32,241 bases of DNA from an uncultured Bacteroidales bacterium (GTDB lineage: Bacteria; Bacteroidota; Bacteroidia; Bacteroidales; Paludibacteraceae). Where the stretch lies: assembly GCA_903929065.1 (NCBI GenBank), contig CAIYTJ010000713.1, forward strand, positions 1-32,241, written 5' to 3'. A program made the translations under genes and the position numbers. How positions within the stretch are numbered: the first letter of the stretch is position 1; each line of letters begins with the position of its first letter. Below, piece after piece: positions 19,667-28,083 of this stretch. The notes below the pieces were generated by a model that did no database searches, was not told where the DNA came from, and saw only the letters and a list, made by a program, of their open reading frames with translations.

Positions 19667-19674
19667 CAAATTTA
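19667..19674 (-). promoter_or_regulatory. Candidate -7 box for dxs
   Basis: CAAATTTA on + strand equals TAAATTTG on - strand (TAnnTTTG), about 31 nt upstream of the revised start. Confidence 0.45.
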
Positions 19675-19840
19675 CGGTCATTATTGTATTTGCAACTTAT
19701 ATCTTCGTTTCATTTATGTTTTTTATATAACATTATCGGACGGAAATTGCTCATTTTGTATTGAATTATGATTTATTCTAAAAAAACAAGCCATATTTCT
19801 TACAAATTGAACAATAATAACATTTTTTTCTTTTAAACTA

Positions 19841-19871
19841 TTTGAAATTTCAATTAGTTGGCTTATCTTTG
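19841..19871 (+). promoter_or_regulatory. Bacteroidota-type primary sigma promoter for the ilv leader/operon
   Basis: TTTG at 19841-19844, 19-nt spacer, TATCTTTG at 19864-19871: matches TTTG-N19-TAnnTTTG. Confidence 0.8.
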
Positions 19872-19890
19872 CAGCCGAAATACAAACAAA

Positions 19891-19956
19891 ATGAATTCTC
19901 TAAGCTTTAATTCAATTCTATTCCTCGTCGTGCTTTTGGTCCAAAATCAGAAGTGA
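19891..19956 (+). CDS. Ilv operon leader peptide MNSLSFNSILFLVVLLVQNQK
   Basis: 22-codon ORF ATG AAT TCT CTA AGC TTT AAT TCA ATT CTA TTC CTC GTC GTG CTT TTG GTC CAA AAT CAG AAG TGA; 9/21 residues are Ile/Leu/Val; lies between promoter and terminator upstream of ilvD. Confidence 0.85.
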   Translation: MNSLSFNSILFLVVLLVQNQK

Positions 19957-20006
19957 GATGGTTGCGTTGTATTAAATGCATTGAACATACAAAAAACCTT
20001 TCTCAC
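19953..20006 (+). promoter_or_regulatory. Predicted antiterminator of the ilv attenuator
   Basis: GTGAG-AT-GGTT-GCG-TTGT (19953-19970) can pair with ACAA-AA-AACC-TTT-CTCAC (19989-20006), sequestering the 5' arm of the terminator. Confidence 0.7.
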
Positions 20007-20027
20007 CATAACGGAGAAAGGTTTTTT
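19991..20027 (+). terminator. Intrinsic terminator of the ilv attenuator
   Basis: AAAAAACCTTTCTC (19991-20004), 9-nt loop, GAGAAAGGTTTTTT (20014-20027): perfect 14-bp arms ending in U6, 34 nt before the ilvD ATG. Confidence 0.88.
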
Positions 20028-20061
20028 AATTTAAACAAGGTGAAGTAATAAAATAAAAAAT

Positions 20062-21894
20062 ATGAAACGGGAATTACGCAGCATTACAAGTACTGGTGGC
20101 CGTAGAATGGCCGGAGCTCGATCGCTTTGGCGTGCCAATGGAATGACCGACCAGCAAATGGGAAAGCCCATTATCGCCATTGTAAATTCGTTTACACAAT
20201 TTGTACCCGGCCATGCACATTTGCATCTGATAGGTCAGAAAGTAAAAGCAGAAATAGAAAAACTCGGTTGTTTTGCAGCTGAATTTAACACCATTGCCAT
20301 TGACGATGGAATTGCCATGGGGCATGATGGGATGTTATATTCCCTGCCATCCCGCGATTTAATTGCGGATAGTGTGGAATTCATGGTGAACGCTCACAAA
20401 GCTGATGCCATGGTGTGTATCAGCAATTGCGATAAAATTACACCGGGAATGCTTATTGCATCCATGCGGTTAAATATCCCGACCATTTTCGTTTCAGGTG
20501 GACCGATGGAGGCCGGCGAACTGGACGGAAAACATTTGGATTTAGTGGATGCCATGGTTCAATCGGCCGATGAAAGCGTTTCCGATGATCAGGTAAAAAG
20601 GATTGAGAATGCCGCATGTCCGACCTGTGGTTCTTGTTCGGGAATGTTTACCGCCAATTCGATGAATTGTCTGAATGAAGCAATCGGTCTGGCTTTGCCC
20701 GGTAACGGAACCATAGTTGCCACACATGCCAATCGTACTCAACTTTTTGTTGATGCAGCCAAACTGATTGTCGAGAATGCCAATAAATATTATTTCGAAG
20801 GTGATGACTCTGTGTTGCCACGTTCAATCGCCACTCGCGAAGCTTTTATGAACGCCATGACATTGGATATTGCCATGGGCGGTTCGACCAATACAGTTCT
20901 TCATATTCTGGCAATTGCTCACGAAGCTGAAGTTGAATTCACCATGGATGATATTGATGCGCTTTCACGCAAAACACCTTGTTTGTGTAAGGTGGCACCG
21001 AATTCACAGAAATATCATATTGAAGATGTAAACCGTGCCGGTGGAATTTTGGGTATTTTAGCTGAACTCAGCAAAGGCGGACTTCTGGATAAATCAGTTA
21101 AACGGGCTGATGGCCTGACATTGGGAGAAGCCATTGAGAAATTTGATATTACAAGTCCGTTTGTTATTCCGGTGGCCATTGAAAAATATAAAAGTGCACC
21201 AGCTCATATATTCAATCTGGTAATGGGTTCGCAACATACTCAATATCCTGAATTGGACGGCGACCGAATCAACGGCTGTATCCGTGATATAGAGCATGCT
21301 TACACCAAGGATGGTGGACTTGGAATTTTAAAAGGAAACATTGCACAGGATGGTTGTGTTATTAAAACCGCAGGTGTTGATGAAAGTATATGGAAATTTA
21401 CCGGACCGGCTAAGGTTTTCACTTCTCAGGATACTGCTTGCGAAGGAATTTTACGGGGCGATGTGGTTTCGGGTGATGTGGTGGTTATCACGCATGAAGG
21501 ACCAAAAGGCGGTCCCGGTATGCAGGAAATGCTTTATCCGACGTCGTATATCAAATCAAAACATCTTGGTGCAGCATGTGCATTAATTACCGATGGACGT
21601 TTTTCGGGTGGAACTTCCGGTTTGTCAATCGGTCACGTTTCACCGGAAGCTGCTGCAGGTGGAAATATCGGACTAATTCACGATGGTGATATTATTGAAA
21701 TTGATATTCCAAGTCGTTCAATAAATGTGAAAGTAAGCGATGCCGAATTGCAGATTCGTCGCGAAGCAGAATTGGCTCGTGGAAAGGACGCATTTAAACC
21801 AAAAGACAGAAATCGTATCGTTTCACAGGCCTTGCGTGCTTATGCGAGCATGGTAAGTTCGGCCGATAAAGGTGCTGTGAGAATGGTAGATTGA
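20062..21894 (+). CDS. ilvD: Dihydroxy-acid dehydratase
   Basis: 610 aa; [44 protein letters not shown]; first gene of BCAA operon. Confidence 0.97.
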   Translation: MKRELRSITSTGGRRMAGARSLWRANGMTDQQMGKPIIAIVNSFTQFVPGHAHLHLIGQKVKAEIEKLGCFAAEFNTIAIDDGIAMGHDGMLYSLPSRDLIADSVEFMVNAHKADAMVCISNCDKITPGMLIASMRLNIPTIFVSGGPMEAGELDGKHLDLVDAMVQSADESVSDDQVKRIENAACPTCGSCSGMFTANSMNCLNEAIGLALPGNGTIVATHANRTQLFVDAAKLIVENANKYYFEGDDSVLPRSIATREAFMNAMTLDIAMGGSTNTVLHILAIAHEAEVEFTMDDIDALSRKTPCLCKVAPNSQKYHIEDVNRAGGILGILAELSKGGLLDKSVKRADGLTLGEAIEKFDITSPFVIPVAIEKYKSAPAHIFNLVMGSQHTQYPELDGDRINGCIRDIEHAYTKDGGLGILKGNIAQDGCVIKTAGVDESIWKFTGPAKVFTSQDTACEGILRGDVVSGDVVVITHEGPKGGPGMQEMLYPTSYIKSKHLGAACALITDGRFSGGTSGLSIGHVSPEAAAGGNIGLIHDGDIIEIDIPSRSINVKVSDAELQIRREAELARGKDAFKPKDRNRIVSQALRAYASMVSSADKGAVRMVD

Positions 21895-21971
21895 TATTTG
21901 TAAATTCAGGAAAATAAAATTTAGATAACTCAGAAATTTAGTTGAAAAACTGCAAAGATTGAGGAAAATAT

Positions 21972-23672
21972 ATGGAAACAAAAACTAAAATAACAGGAGC
22001 TCATGCATTTATGCAGGCTTTGGTGGCGGAAGGAGTTGATACTATTTTCGGTTATCCGGGCGGTGCAATTATGCCCGTTTTCGATGCATTATACGATTAC
22101 GACAAACATTTAAATCATATTCTAACCCGTCACGAACAAGGTGCAACACATGCAGCACAAGGTTATGCGCGTGTTTCGGGAAAAGTAGGCGTTTGTCTGG
22201 TGACTTCCGGTCCGGCAGCAACCAATGCCATTACCGGTGTTGCGGATGCAATGCTTGATAGCACTCCGTTGGTTGTTATTACCGGACAAGTTGGCGCTGC
22301 GTTGTTGGGAACGGATGCTTTTCAGGAAATTGATGTGGTTGGTATTACTCAACCAATTACCAAATGGGCGTACCAGATTCGTCGTTCGGAAGATATAGCC
22401 TGGGCTGTTGCCCGCGCATTTTATATTGCACGCAGCGGCCGTCCAGGTCCTGTGGTGCTTGATTTTGCCAAAAATGCACAAATTCAGGAAGTCGACTTCG
22501 ACTACAAACCTTGTACTTTTATCCGCAGCTATTTACCTGTTCCGGAAGTTCAACCGAATCAGATTGAAGCGGCTGCTGCATTAATCAATCAGGCAAAAAA
22601 ACCGTTTGCGTTAGTTGGACAAGGCGTTATTTTGTCCAATGCTGAAAACGAATTGAAAGCATTTTTGGAAAAAGCCGATATTCCTGCTGCCTGGACATTG
22701 CTTGGTGCATCAGCTATGTCGTCGGATTTTCCGTTGAATAAAGGATTTCTGGGAATGCACGGAAACGTAGGACCCAATATGAAAACCAACGAATGTGATG
22801 TGCTTATTGCCATCGGAATGCGTTTTGACGACCGCGTTACCGGTGACTTGAAAACTTATGCCAAACAAGCCAAAATCATTCATTTGGATATAGATATTGC
22901 CGAAATAGGTAAAAATGTAATTCCAGATGCGCCGGTATTGGGTTCGGCAAAGGATACATTACCAGCTTTAACTGCAAAACTTAATCCGGCAAAACATACT
23001 GAATGGATTGCATCTTTTGCGGAATATGAAAAACTGGAATTGGAAAAAGTTATCCAACGCGAAGTTTATCCGGAATCGGGTGAAATAACGATGGGCGAAG
23101 TAATTCGCAGAGTATCGGATGCAACGTTTGACAATGCAGTGATTGTAACTGATGTTGGACAGAACCAAATGCTGGCTGCACGTTATTCAAAATATTCACA
23201 AACACGAAGTCTGGTTACTTCGGGCGGCTTGGGAACGATGGGATTCGGGCTTCCGGCTGCTATGGGCGCTAAAATGGGTGCTCCGGAACGTACTGTTTGT
23301 ACATTCTGCGGCGATGGCGGTTTCCAAATGACTATTCAGGAACTGGGAACCATTATGCAGGAGCAAATTGGTGTAAAAATGATAATTCTCAACAATCATT
23401 ACCTCGGAATGGTACGCCAGTGGCAGGAAATGTTCTTTGACGAACGGTATTCATTCACCAATATGCAAAATCCCGATTTCGTGGCAATTGCCAAAGCCTA
23501 TCGCATTGATGGAAGTGAGGTCCATAAACGAGAAGAACTTGATGCAGCTATTGCGGATATGTTGAAAGACGACAAACCGTATTTGCTGGTTGTAAATGTA
23601 GAGAAAAAAGGGATGGTTTTCCCAATGGTTCCTGCCGGTGCATGTGTTACAAACATTTTATTAGGAGATTAA
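21972..23672 (+). CDS. ilvB: Acetolactate synthase large subunit
   Basis: VDTIFGYPGGAIMPVFDALYD, GVCLVTSGPAATNAITGVADAMLDSTPLVVITGQV; ThDP-binding GDGGFQM. Confidence 0.96.
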   Translation: METKTKITGAHAFMQALVAEGVDTIFGYPGGAIMPVFDALYDYDKHLNHILTRHEQGATHAAQGYARVSGKVGVCLVTSGPAATNAITGVADAMLDSTPLVVITGQVGAALLGTDAFQEIDVVGITQPITKWAYQIRRSEDIAWAVARAFYIARSGRPGPVVLDFAKNAQIQEVDFDYKPCTFIRSYLPVPEVQPNQIEAAAALINQAKKPFALVGQGVILSNAENELKAFLEKADIPAAWTLLGASAMSSDFPLNKGFLGMHGNVGPNMKTNECDVLIAIGMRFDDRVTGDLKTYAKQAKIIHLDIDIAEIGKNVIPDAPVLGSAKDTLPALTAKLNPAKHTEWIASFAEYEKLELEKVIQREVYPESGEITMGEVIRRVSDATFDNAVIVTDVGQNQMLAARYSKYSQTRSLVTSGGLGTMGFGLPAAMGAKMGAPERTVCTFCGDGGFQMTIQELGTIMQEQIGVKMIILNNHYLGMVRQWQEMFFDERYSFTNMQNPDFVAIAKAYRIDGSEVHKREELDAAIADMLKDDKPYLLVVNVEKKGMVFPMVPAGACVTNILLGD

Positions 23673-23675
23673 ATT

Positions 23676-24224
23676 ATGGAAAATACATTATACACGATAA
23701 CGGTTTTTTCAGAAAATACGGTCGGTTTGCTTGGTCAGATAACGATTATTTTTACTCGTCGTAATTTGAATATCGAAACACTTTCGGTTTCGCCGTCAGC
23801 TATAAAAGGCATTCATAAGTTTACCATCACGTTACTTTCTACTGAAGAAGTGGTTTCGAAAATGGTAAAACAGATTGACAAACGCGTCGATATTCTGAAA
23901 GCCTATTACAACACGGATGAAGATTTGGTCTTTCAGGAAATTGCCTTGTATAAAGTGGCAACCGATAAGCTTTTCGAGAAAGGTTCGGTAGAAGAATTAA
24001 TCCGCAAATACCATGTTCGTGTGTTGGAAATGAATGCCGACTATGTGGTTTTTCAAAAAGCCGGGCATTATGAAGAAACGCAGCAAATGTTCGAAGAACT
24101 GAAGGAAACCGTTGGTGTTTTGCAGTTTATCCGTTCGGGACGTGTGGCAATTACCCGTTCGAAAGTAGAGCGATTGAGCGACATGCTTGAATCGATTCAG
24201 GAAAAATTCGAAAAAAATCAGTAA
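23676..24224 (+). CDS. ilvN: Acetolactate synthase small (regulatory, ACT) subunit
   Basis: ACT domain start YTITVFSENTVGLLGQITIIFTRRNLNIETLSVSPS; adjacent to ilvB. Confidence 0.93.
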   Translation: MENTLYTITVFSENTVGLLGQITIIFTRRNLNIETLSVSPSAIKGIHKFTITLLSTEEVVSKMVKQIDKRVDILKAYYNTDEDLVFQEIALYKVATDKLFEKGSVEELIRKYHVRVLEMNADYVVFQKAGHYEETQQMFEELKETVGVLQFIRSGRVAITRSKVERLSDMLESIQEKFEKNQ

Positions 24225-24253
24225 TTTTGCAGCCTGAAAAAATACTGAACTAC

Positions 24254-24976
24254 ATGTCATACAAAAAGTCTTATCCTTTCCGGATTCAACCGCAAGATGT
24301 TGATTTCCAATTTAAGGTAACCATGGCAGCGTTGGGGAATATTCTCCTGACAACCGCCGGTTTTAATGCTGATGAGAACGGTTTTGGTATCCGGAGGTTG
24401 AATGAAATTGATTGCACGTGGGTGTTGACTCGGTTTGCGGTGGAAATGAAACGTTTCCCGGAGCAATACGAAGATATTTCGGTGGAAACATGGATTGAGG
24501 AGGTGGGACGTGCCAGCACGACCCGTAATTTTTGCATCCGTGATTCGAAAAATGAAATTATCGGAAATGCCTGTTCCGTTTGGGTGATGCTCGATATGAA
24601 AGCCCGACGGGCAAAGGATTTGCTGACGTTGGATGGCATTCATCAGTTTGCTTCGGGCGAAGCCGGATTAATTGAAAAACCAATGAAACTCGACACGGTT
24701 GATGGCGAAGATTATGACGGATTCAAAGTAAAATACAGCGATATCGACATTAACGGACACGTCAACACAATCAGTTATATTGAATGGATCAGCGATTGTT
24801 TTTCGCTGGACTGTTACCGGAAATGTGGAGTAAAACGCTTTGAGTTCAATTTTATGAATGAAATGCTTTACGATGATTTTGTTGAAATCGTAGGGAAACA
24901 ACACCGGCCGGGTGATTTTCGTTTCGAAATCATGAAAGAAGATAAAACAGCTTGCCGTGCAAGAGTAGTTTTTTGA
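24254..24976 (+). CDS. Acyl-ACP thioesterase family (hotdog) protein
   Basis: Double-hotdog pattern; WVLTRFAVEMKRFPEQYEDISVETWIEEVG, KVKYSDIDINGHVNTISYIEWI; start revised to MSYKKSYPF at 24254. Confidence 0.87.
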   Translation: MSYKKSYPFRIQPQDVDFQFKVTMAALGNILLTTAGFNADENGFGIRRLNEIDCTWVLTRFAVEMKRFPEQYEDISVETWIEEVGRASTTRNFCIRDSKNEIIGNACSVWVMLDMKARRAKDLLTLDGIHQFASGEAGLIEKPMKLDTVDGEDYDGFKVKYSDIDINGHVNTISYIEWISDCFSLDCYRKCGVKRFEFNFMNEMLYDDFVEIVGKQHRPGDFRFEIMKEDKTACRARVVF

Positions 24977-25051
24977 AAGAAAATAAATAGAATATCAAAT
25001 AAATTAATTCTCAGCAAACTAAAAGTGAGGTTGAGTTTAAAATCAAAGAAA

Positions 25052-26530
25052 ATGGCAAATTATTTCAGTTCACTTCCACATCGCCTGAAAGTTCAGGAGC
25101 TTGGAAAATGTGATTTTATGCAAAGCAGCGAATTCGCTGATGGAGTTAAGAAACTTGTTGGAAAGAAAATCGTGATTATCGGTTGCGGTGCGCAGGGATT
25201 GGCACAAGGCCAGAATATGCGCGACAGCGGCCTTGATGTGTCTTACGCGTTGCGTCAGGAAGCGATTGACAACAAACGTGCTTCGTATGTAAATGCTACC
25301 GAAAACGGTTTCAAGGTGGGTACTTTCGAAGAATTGGTTCCGACTGCTGACCTGGTGTCGAACCTTGCTCCGGACAAACAACACACTTCGGTGGTTAATG
25401 CAGTGGTTCCGTTTATGAAAAAAGGCGCTTGTCTTTCATATTCACACGGCTTCAATATTGTGGAAGAAGGAACTCAAATCCGCAAGGACATTACCGTGGT
25501 GATGATTGCTCCAAAATCGCCTGCCTCGGAAGTTCGTGCAGAGTATCTTCGCGGTTTCGGCGTTCCAACGTTGATTGCCGTTCACTCGGACAACAATCCT
25601 AACGGCGACGGACTGGAAATAGCCAAAGCCTATTGCGTGGGTACAGGTGGTCACAAGGCCGGTGTGTTGCTTTCGTCGTTCGTTGCCGAAGTAAAATCGG
25701 ATTTGATGGGCGAGCAAACCATTCTTTGCGGATTGTTGCAGACGGGTTCTATTCTTTCATTCAACAAAATGGTTGAAAAAGGAATTGACGCCGGATATGC
25801 TTCCAAACTGGTTCAATACGGTTGGGAAACGATTACCGAAGCGTTGAAAATCGGTGGTATCACCAACATGATGGACCGGTTGTCGAATCCCGCTAAGATT
25901 GAAGCATTCAAACTGGCAGCCGAATTGAAAGATATTATGCGTCCGTTGTTTATCAAACACATGGACGATATTTTGTCGGCTGAATTCTCGAAAACCATGA
26001 TGGAAGACTGGGCTGCCGGCGATAAAAACCTGTTGGCATGGCGTGCTGAAACCGGTGAAACTGCTTTCGAAAAAACTCCTGCCGGAAATGTTGAAATTTC
26101 CGAACAGGAATATTTCGATAATGCCGTGTTGATGGTTGCTTTCGTGAAATCGGGTGTGGAACTGGCTTACGAAACCATGACTTGCTCGGGCATTAAAAAC
26201 GAATCGGCTTACTACGAATCGTTGCACGAAACGCCGCTTATTGCCAATACCATTGCGCGCAAAAAATTATTTGAAATGAACCGGGTAATTTCCGATACCG
26301 CCGAATACGGTTGCTACCTGTTCGACCATGCTTGCAAACCGCTGTTGGCTGACTTTATGAAGAAAATCGATACTAATGTAATCGGTAAAAACTTCAATGC
26401 AGGCAAAGATGGCCACGTGGATAACTTCGAACTGGTAAAAGTAAACGCCGCTATCCGCAATCATTCCATCGAAATTTGTGGTGCCGAATTGCGTGCTGCC
26501 ATGACGGCAATGAAAAAGGTAGTAGAATAA
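25052..26530 (+). CDS. ilvC: Ketol-acid reductoisomerase, long (class II, E. coli-like) form
   Basis: [31 protein letters not shown]..., [27 protein letters not shown]; about 492 aa; start revised to ATG 25052. Confidence 0.95.
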   Translation: MANYFSSLPHRLKVQELGKCDFMQSSEFADGVKKLVGKKIVIIGCGAQGLAQGQNMRDSGLDVSYALRQEAIDNKRASYVNATENGFKVGTFEELVPTADLVSNLAPDKQHTSVVNAVVPFMKKGACLSYSHGFNIVEEGTQIRKDITVVMIAPKSPASEVRAEYLRGFGVPTLIAVHSDNNPNGDGLEIAKAYCVGTGGHKAGVLLSSFVAEVKSDLMGEQTILCGLLQTGSILSFNKMVEKGIDAGYASKLVQYGWETITEALKIGGITNMMDRLSNPAKIEAFKLAAELKDIMRPLFIKHMDDILSAEFSKTMMEDWAAGDKNLLAWRAETGETAFEKTPAGNVEISEQEYFDNAVLMVAFVKSGVELAYETMTCSGIKNESAYYESLHETPLIANTIARKKLFEMNRVISDTAEYGCYLFDHACKPLLADFMKKIDTNVIGKNFNAGKDGHVDNFELVKVNAAIRNHSIEICGAELRAAMTAMKKVVE

Positions 26531-26532
26531 TA

Positions 26533-26573
26533 TTATCTTGTAGAGACGCAAGGCTTGCGTCTCTACAAGATAA
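26533..26573. repeat. Near-perfect interspersed palindrome (GTAGAGACGCAAG/CTTGCGTCTCTAC)
   Basis: TTATCTTGTAGAGACGCAAG-G-CTTGCGTCTCTACAAGATAA: 20-bp arms with one central base. Confidence 0.85.
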
Positions 26574-26583
26574 ATGATACAAT

Positions 26584-26621
26584 AAGAGTTGCTCCAACCG
26601 GAGGCAGCTCTTGTTTTGTTT
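26584..26621 (+). terminator. Probable intrinsic terminator of the ilv operon
   Basis: AAGAGTTGCTCC-AACC-GGAGGCAGCTCTT followed by TTGTTTTGTTT. Confidence 0.65.
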
Positions 26622-26647
26622 AATGGCTAAAATAGTTGAAAGTTAGT

Positions 26648-26870
26648 TCCCGCTTGGAGCGAAAGCATGAAATTTCTCCGTCGTTGCCTTTCGCTCCGAG
26701 CGAAAAGGCAAATTTTCGCTACCGCAGGCTTTCGCTCGGAGCAAAAACGTGATTTTTCTCTGTCGCGAGGTTTCGCTCGGAGCGAAAGGACAAATTTTCT
26801 CCGCCGCATGCTTTCGCTCCGTGCGGAAGCATGAATCTTAAAAAAGTAGGTTTTCACTCGGAGCGGTGGG
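26648..26870. repeat. Diverged 41-bp tandem repeat array, about 6 copies, each with a TTTCGCTCSGAGCGAAA palindrome
   Basis: Unit starts at 26648, 26689, 26730, 26771, 26812 and 26852 (41, 41, 41, 41, 40 bp); cores TTTCGCTCCGAGCGAAA, TTTCGCTCGGAGCAAAA, TTTCGCTCGGAGCGAAA etc. Confidence 0.9.
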
Positions 26871-26871
26871 A

Positions 26872-28038
26872 TTATTTTTCTTTCATTCTCCCCAAATACA
26901 CCATCAACACCAGCGTCATCACTCCGCTCATTATAAAAAGGTATTTGGCTCCCAGGCTGTACCAGATAATGCCCGCCAGTGAACTGGCCACCATCGTGCA
27001 GACACTTTGCAGGGCGGAGAAAGTGCCAATGGCTGTTGCGGTGTCTTTTTTGTCGGTGATATTGCTGATCCAGGCTTTGGAAACGCCTTCGGTGGCCGAA
27101 GCATATAGTCCGTAGATAAAGAATAGTGCCAGAAAAATATAGAGATTGGTATTGATGGAAAATCCGAAATAGACCATCGAAAACAATCCCAGTCCGATAA
27201 TAAACATGCGTTTCAGTCCGATTTTATCAGCCAGCGAGCCAACCGGAAAGGCAAACAGCGCGTAAACCATGTTATAGAAAATATAAATGCCAATTACGTA
27301 TGTGTCATTCAGCCCGGCATCTTTGGCTTTGAGCAGCAGAAACACATCAGAGCTGTTGAACAGTGTAAACAGCAGCAATCCGATTAATAATTGTCGGTAG
27401 GCAGCCGGACTTTGTTTCCAGTATTTCAGAAACGAAAAGAACGAAACTTTTTCACGGGTAGGGGCAAGGGGCTTTTTCTTTTCCTTAAGAAAAAGAGTGG
27501 TAACAATAGCCAGCACACCGGGAATAAAGGCGATATAGAATAACGTAATGTATTTTCCGGGATAAAAATACAAGTAAACCAGCGCCAGAGTAGGTCCAAT
27601 GGCAGCACCAATCGTATCCATGGCACGGTGAAATCCGAAAACGGTTCCTTTTGTTTCGGGTGTAGCTTCGTCGGAAAGAATGGCATCACGCGCTCCGGTA
27701 CGAACGCCTTTAGCAAAACGGTCGGTGGTTCGGACAAAGAAAATCCAGACCGGATGCGTAAAAAAGGCAGTAATAGGCTTGGCAATAGCGCTCAAAATAT
27801 ACCCGATTTGCACAAAGGGCAATCGTTTTCCGGTTGCGTCAGACAGTTTGCCGAAATATCCTTTGCTCAGTCCGGCGGTTGCTTCTGCCAAGCCTTCCAA
27901 CAAACCGATAACAAGAATGGAAAAACCAATGCTTTTCAGGTAAATGGGCATTACCGGATAAAGCATTTCGCTCGCCACGTCGGTAAATAAACTGACGACT
28001 GACAAAATCCAGACAACACGGGTAATTTTTTTAAACAT
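26872..28038 (-). CDS. MFS transporter
   Basis: 388 aa, about 12 TM; MFS loop motifs (GKLSDATGKRLPFVQIGY; GSLADKIGLKRMFIIG). Confidence 0.9.
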   Translation of the reverse strand: MFKKITRVVWILSVVSLFTDVASEMLYPVMPIYLKSIGFSILVIGLLEGLAEATAGLSKGYFGKLSDATGKRLPFVQIGYILSAIAKPITAFFTHPVWIFFVRTTDRFAKGVRTGARDAILSDEATPETKGTVFGFHRAMDTIGAAIGPTLALVYLYFYPGKYITLFYIAFIPGVLAIVTTLFLKEKKKPLAPTREKVSFFSFLKYWKQSPAAYRQLLIGLLLFTLFNSSDVFLLLKAKDAGLNDTYVIGIYIFYNMVYALFAFPVGSLADKIGLKRMFIIGLGLFSMVYFGFSINTNLYIFLALFFIYGLYASATEGVSKAWISNITDKKDTATAIGTFSALQSVCTMVASSLAGIIWYSLGAKYLFIMSGVMTLVLMVYLGRMKEK

Positions 28039-28052
28039 GGATTAAATTCTTT

Positions 28053-28080
28053 CAAAACTGTCAACTGTCAACTATCAACT
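28053..28080 (-). repeat. Heptamer tandem array AGTTGAC after the dnaX stop codon
   Basis: Minus strand: AGTTGAT AGTTGAC AGTTGAC AGTTTTG beginning 3 nt after the dnaX stop. Confidence 0.8.
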
Positions 28081-28083
28081 AAT

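Noticed and set aside
25757-26227. 156-aa minus-strand ORF in ilvC
   Set aside because: Antisense shadow ORF within a strongly conserved enzyme gene.
26627-26857. 76-aa minus-strand ORF rich in Arg/Ser (FARSERQRRRN..., LRAKPRDREKS...)
   Set aside because: It simply reads through the 41-bp tandem palindromic repeat; the 41-bp period is not a multiple of 3, so there is no repeating peptide, and no promoter or RBS support.
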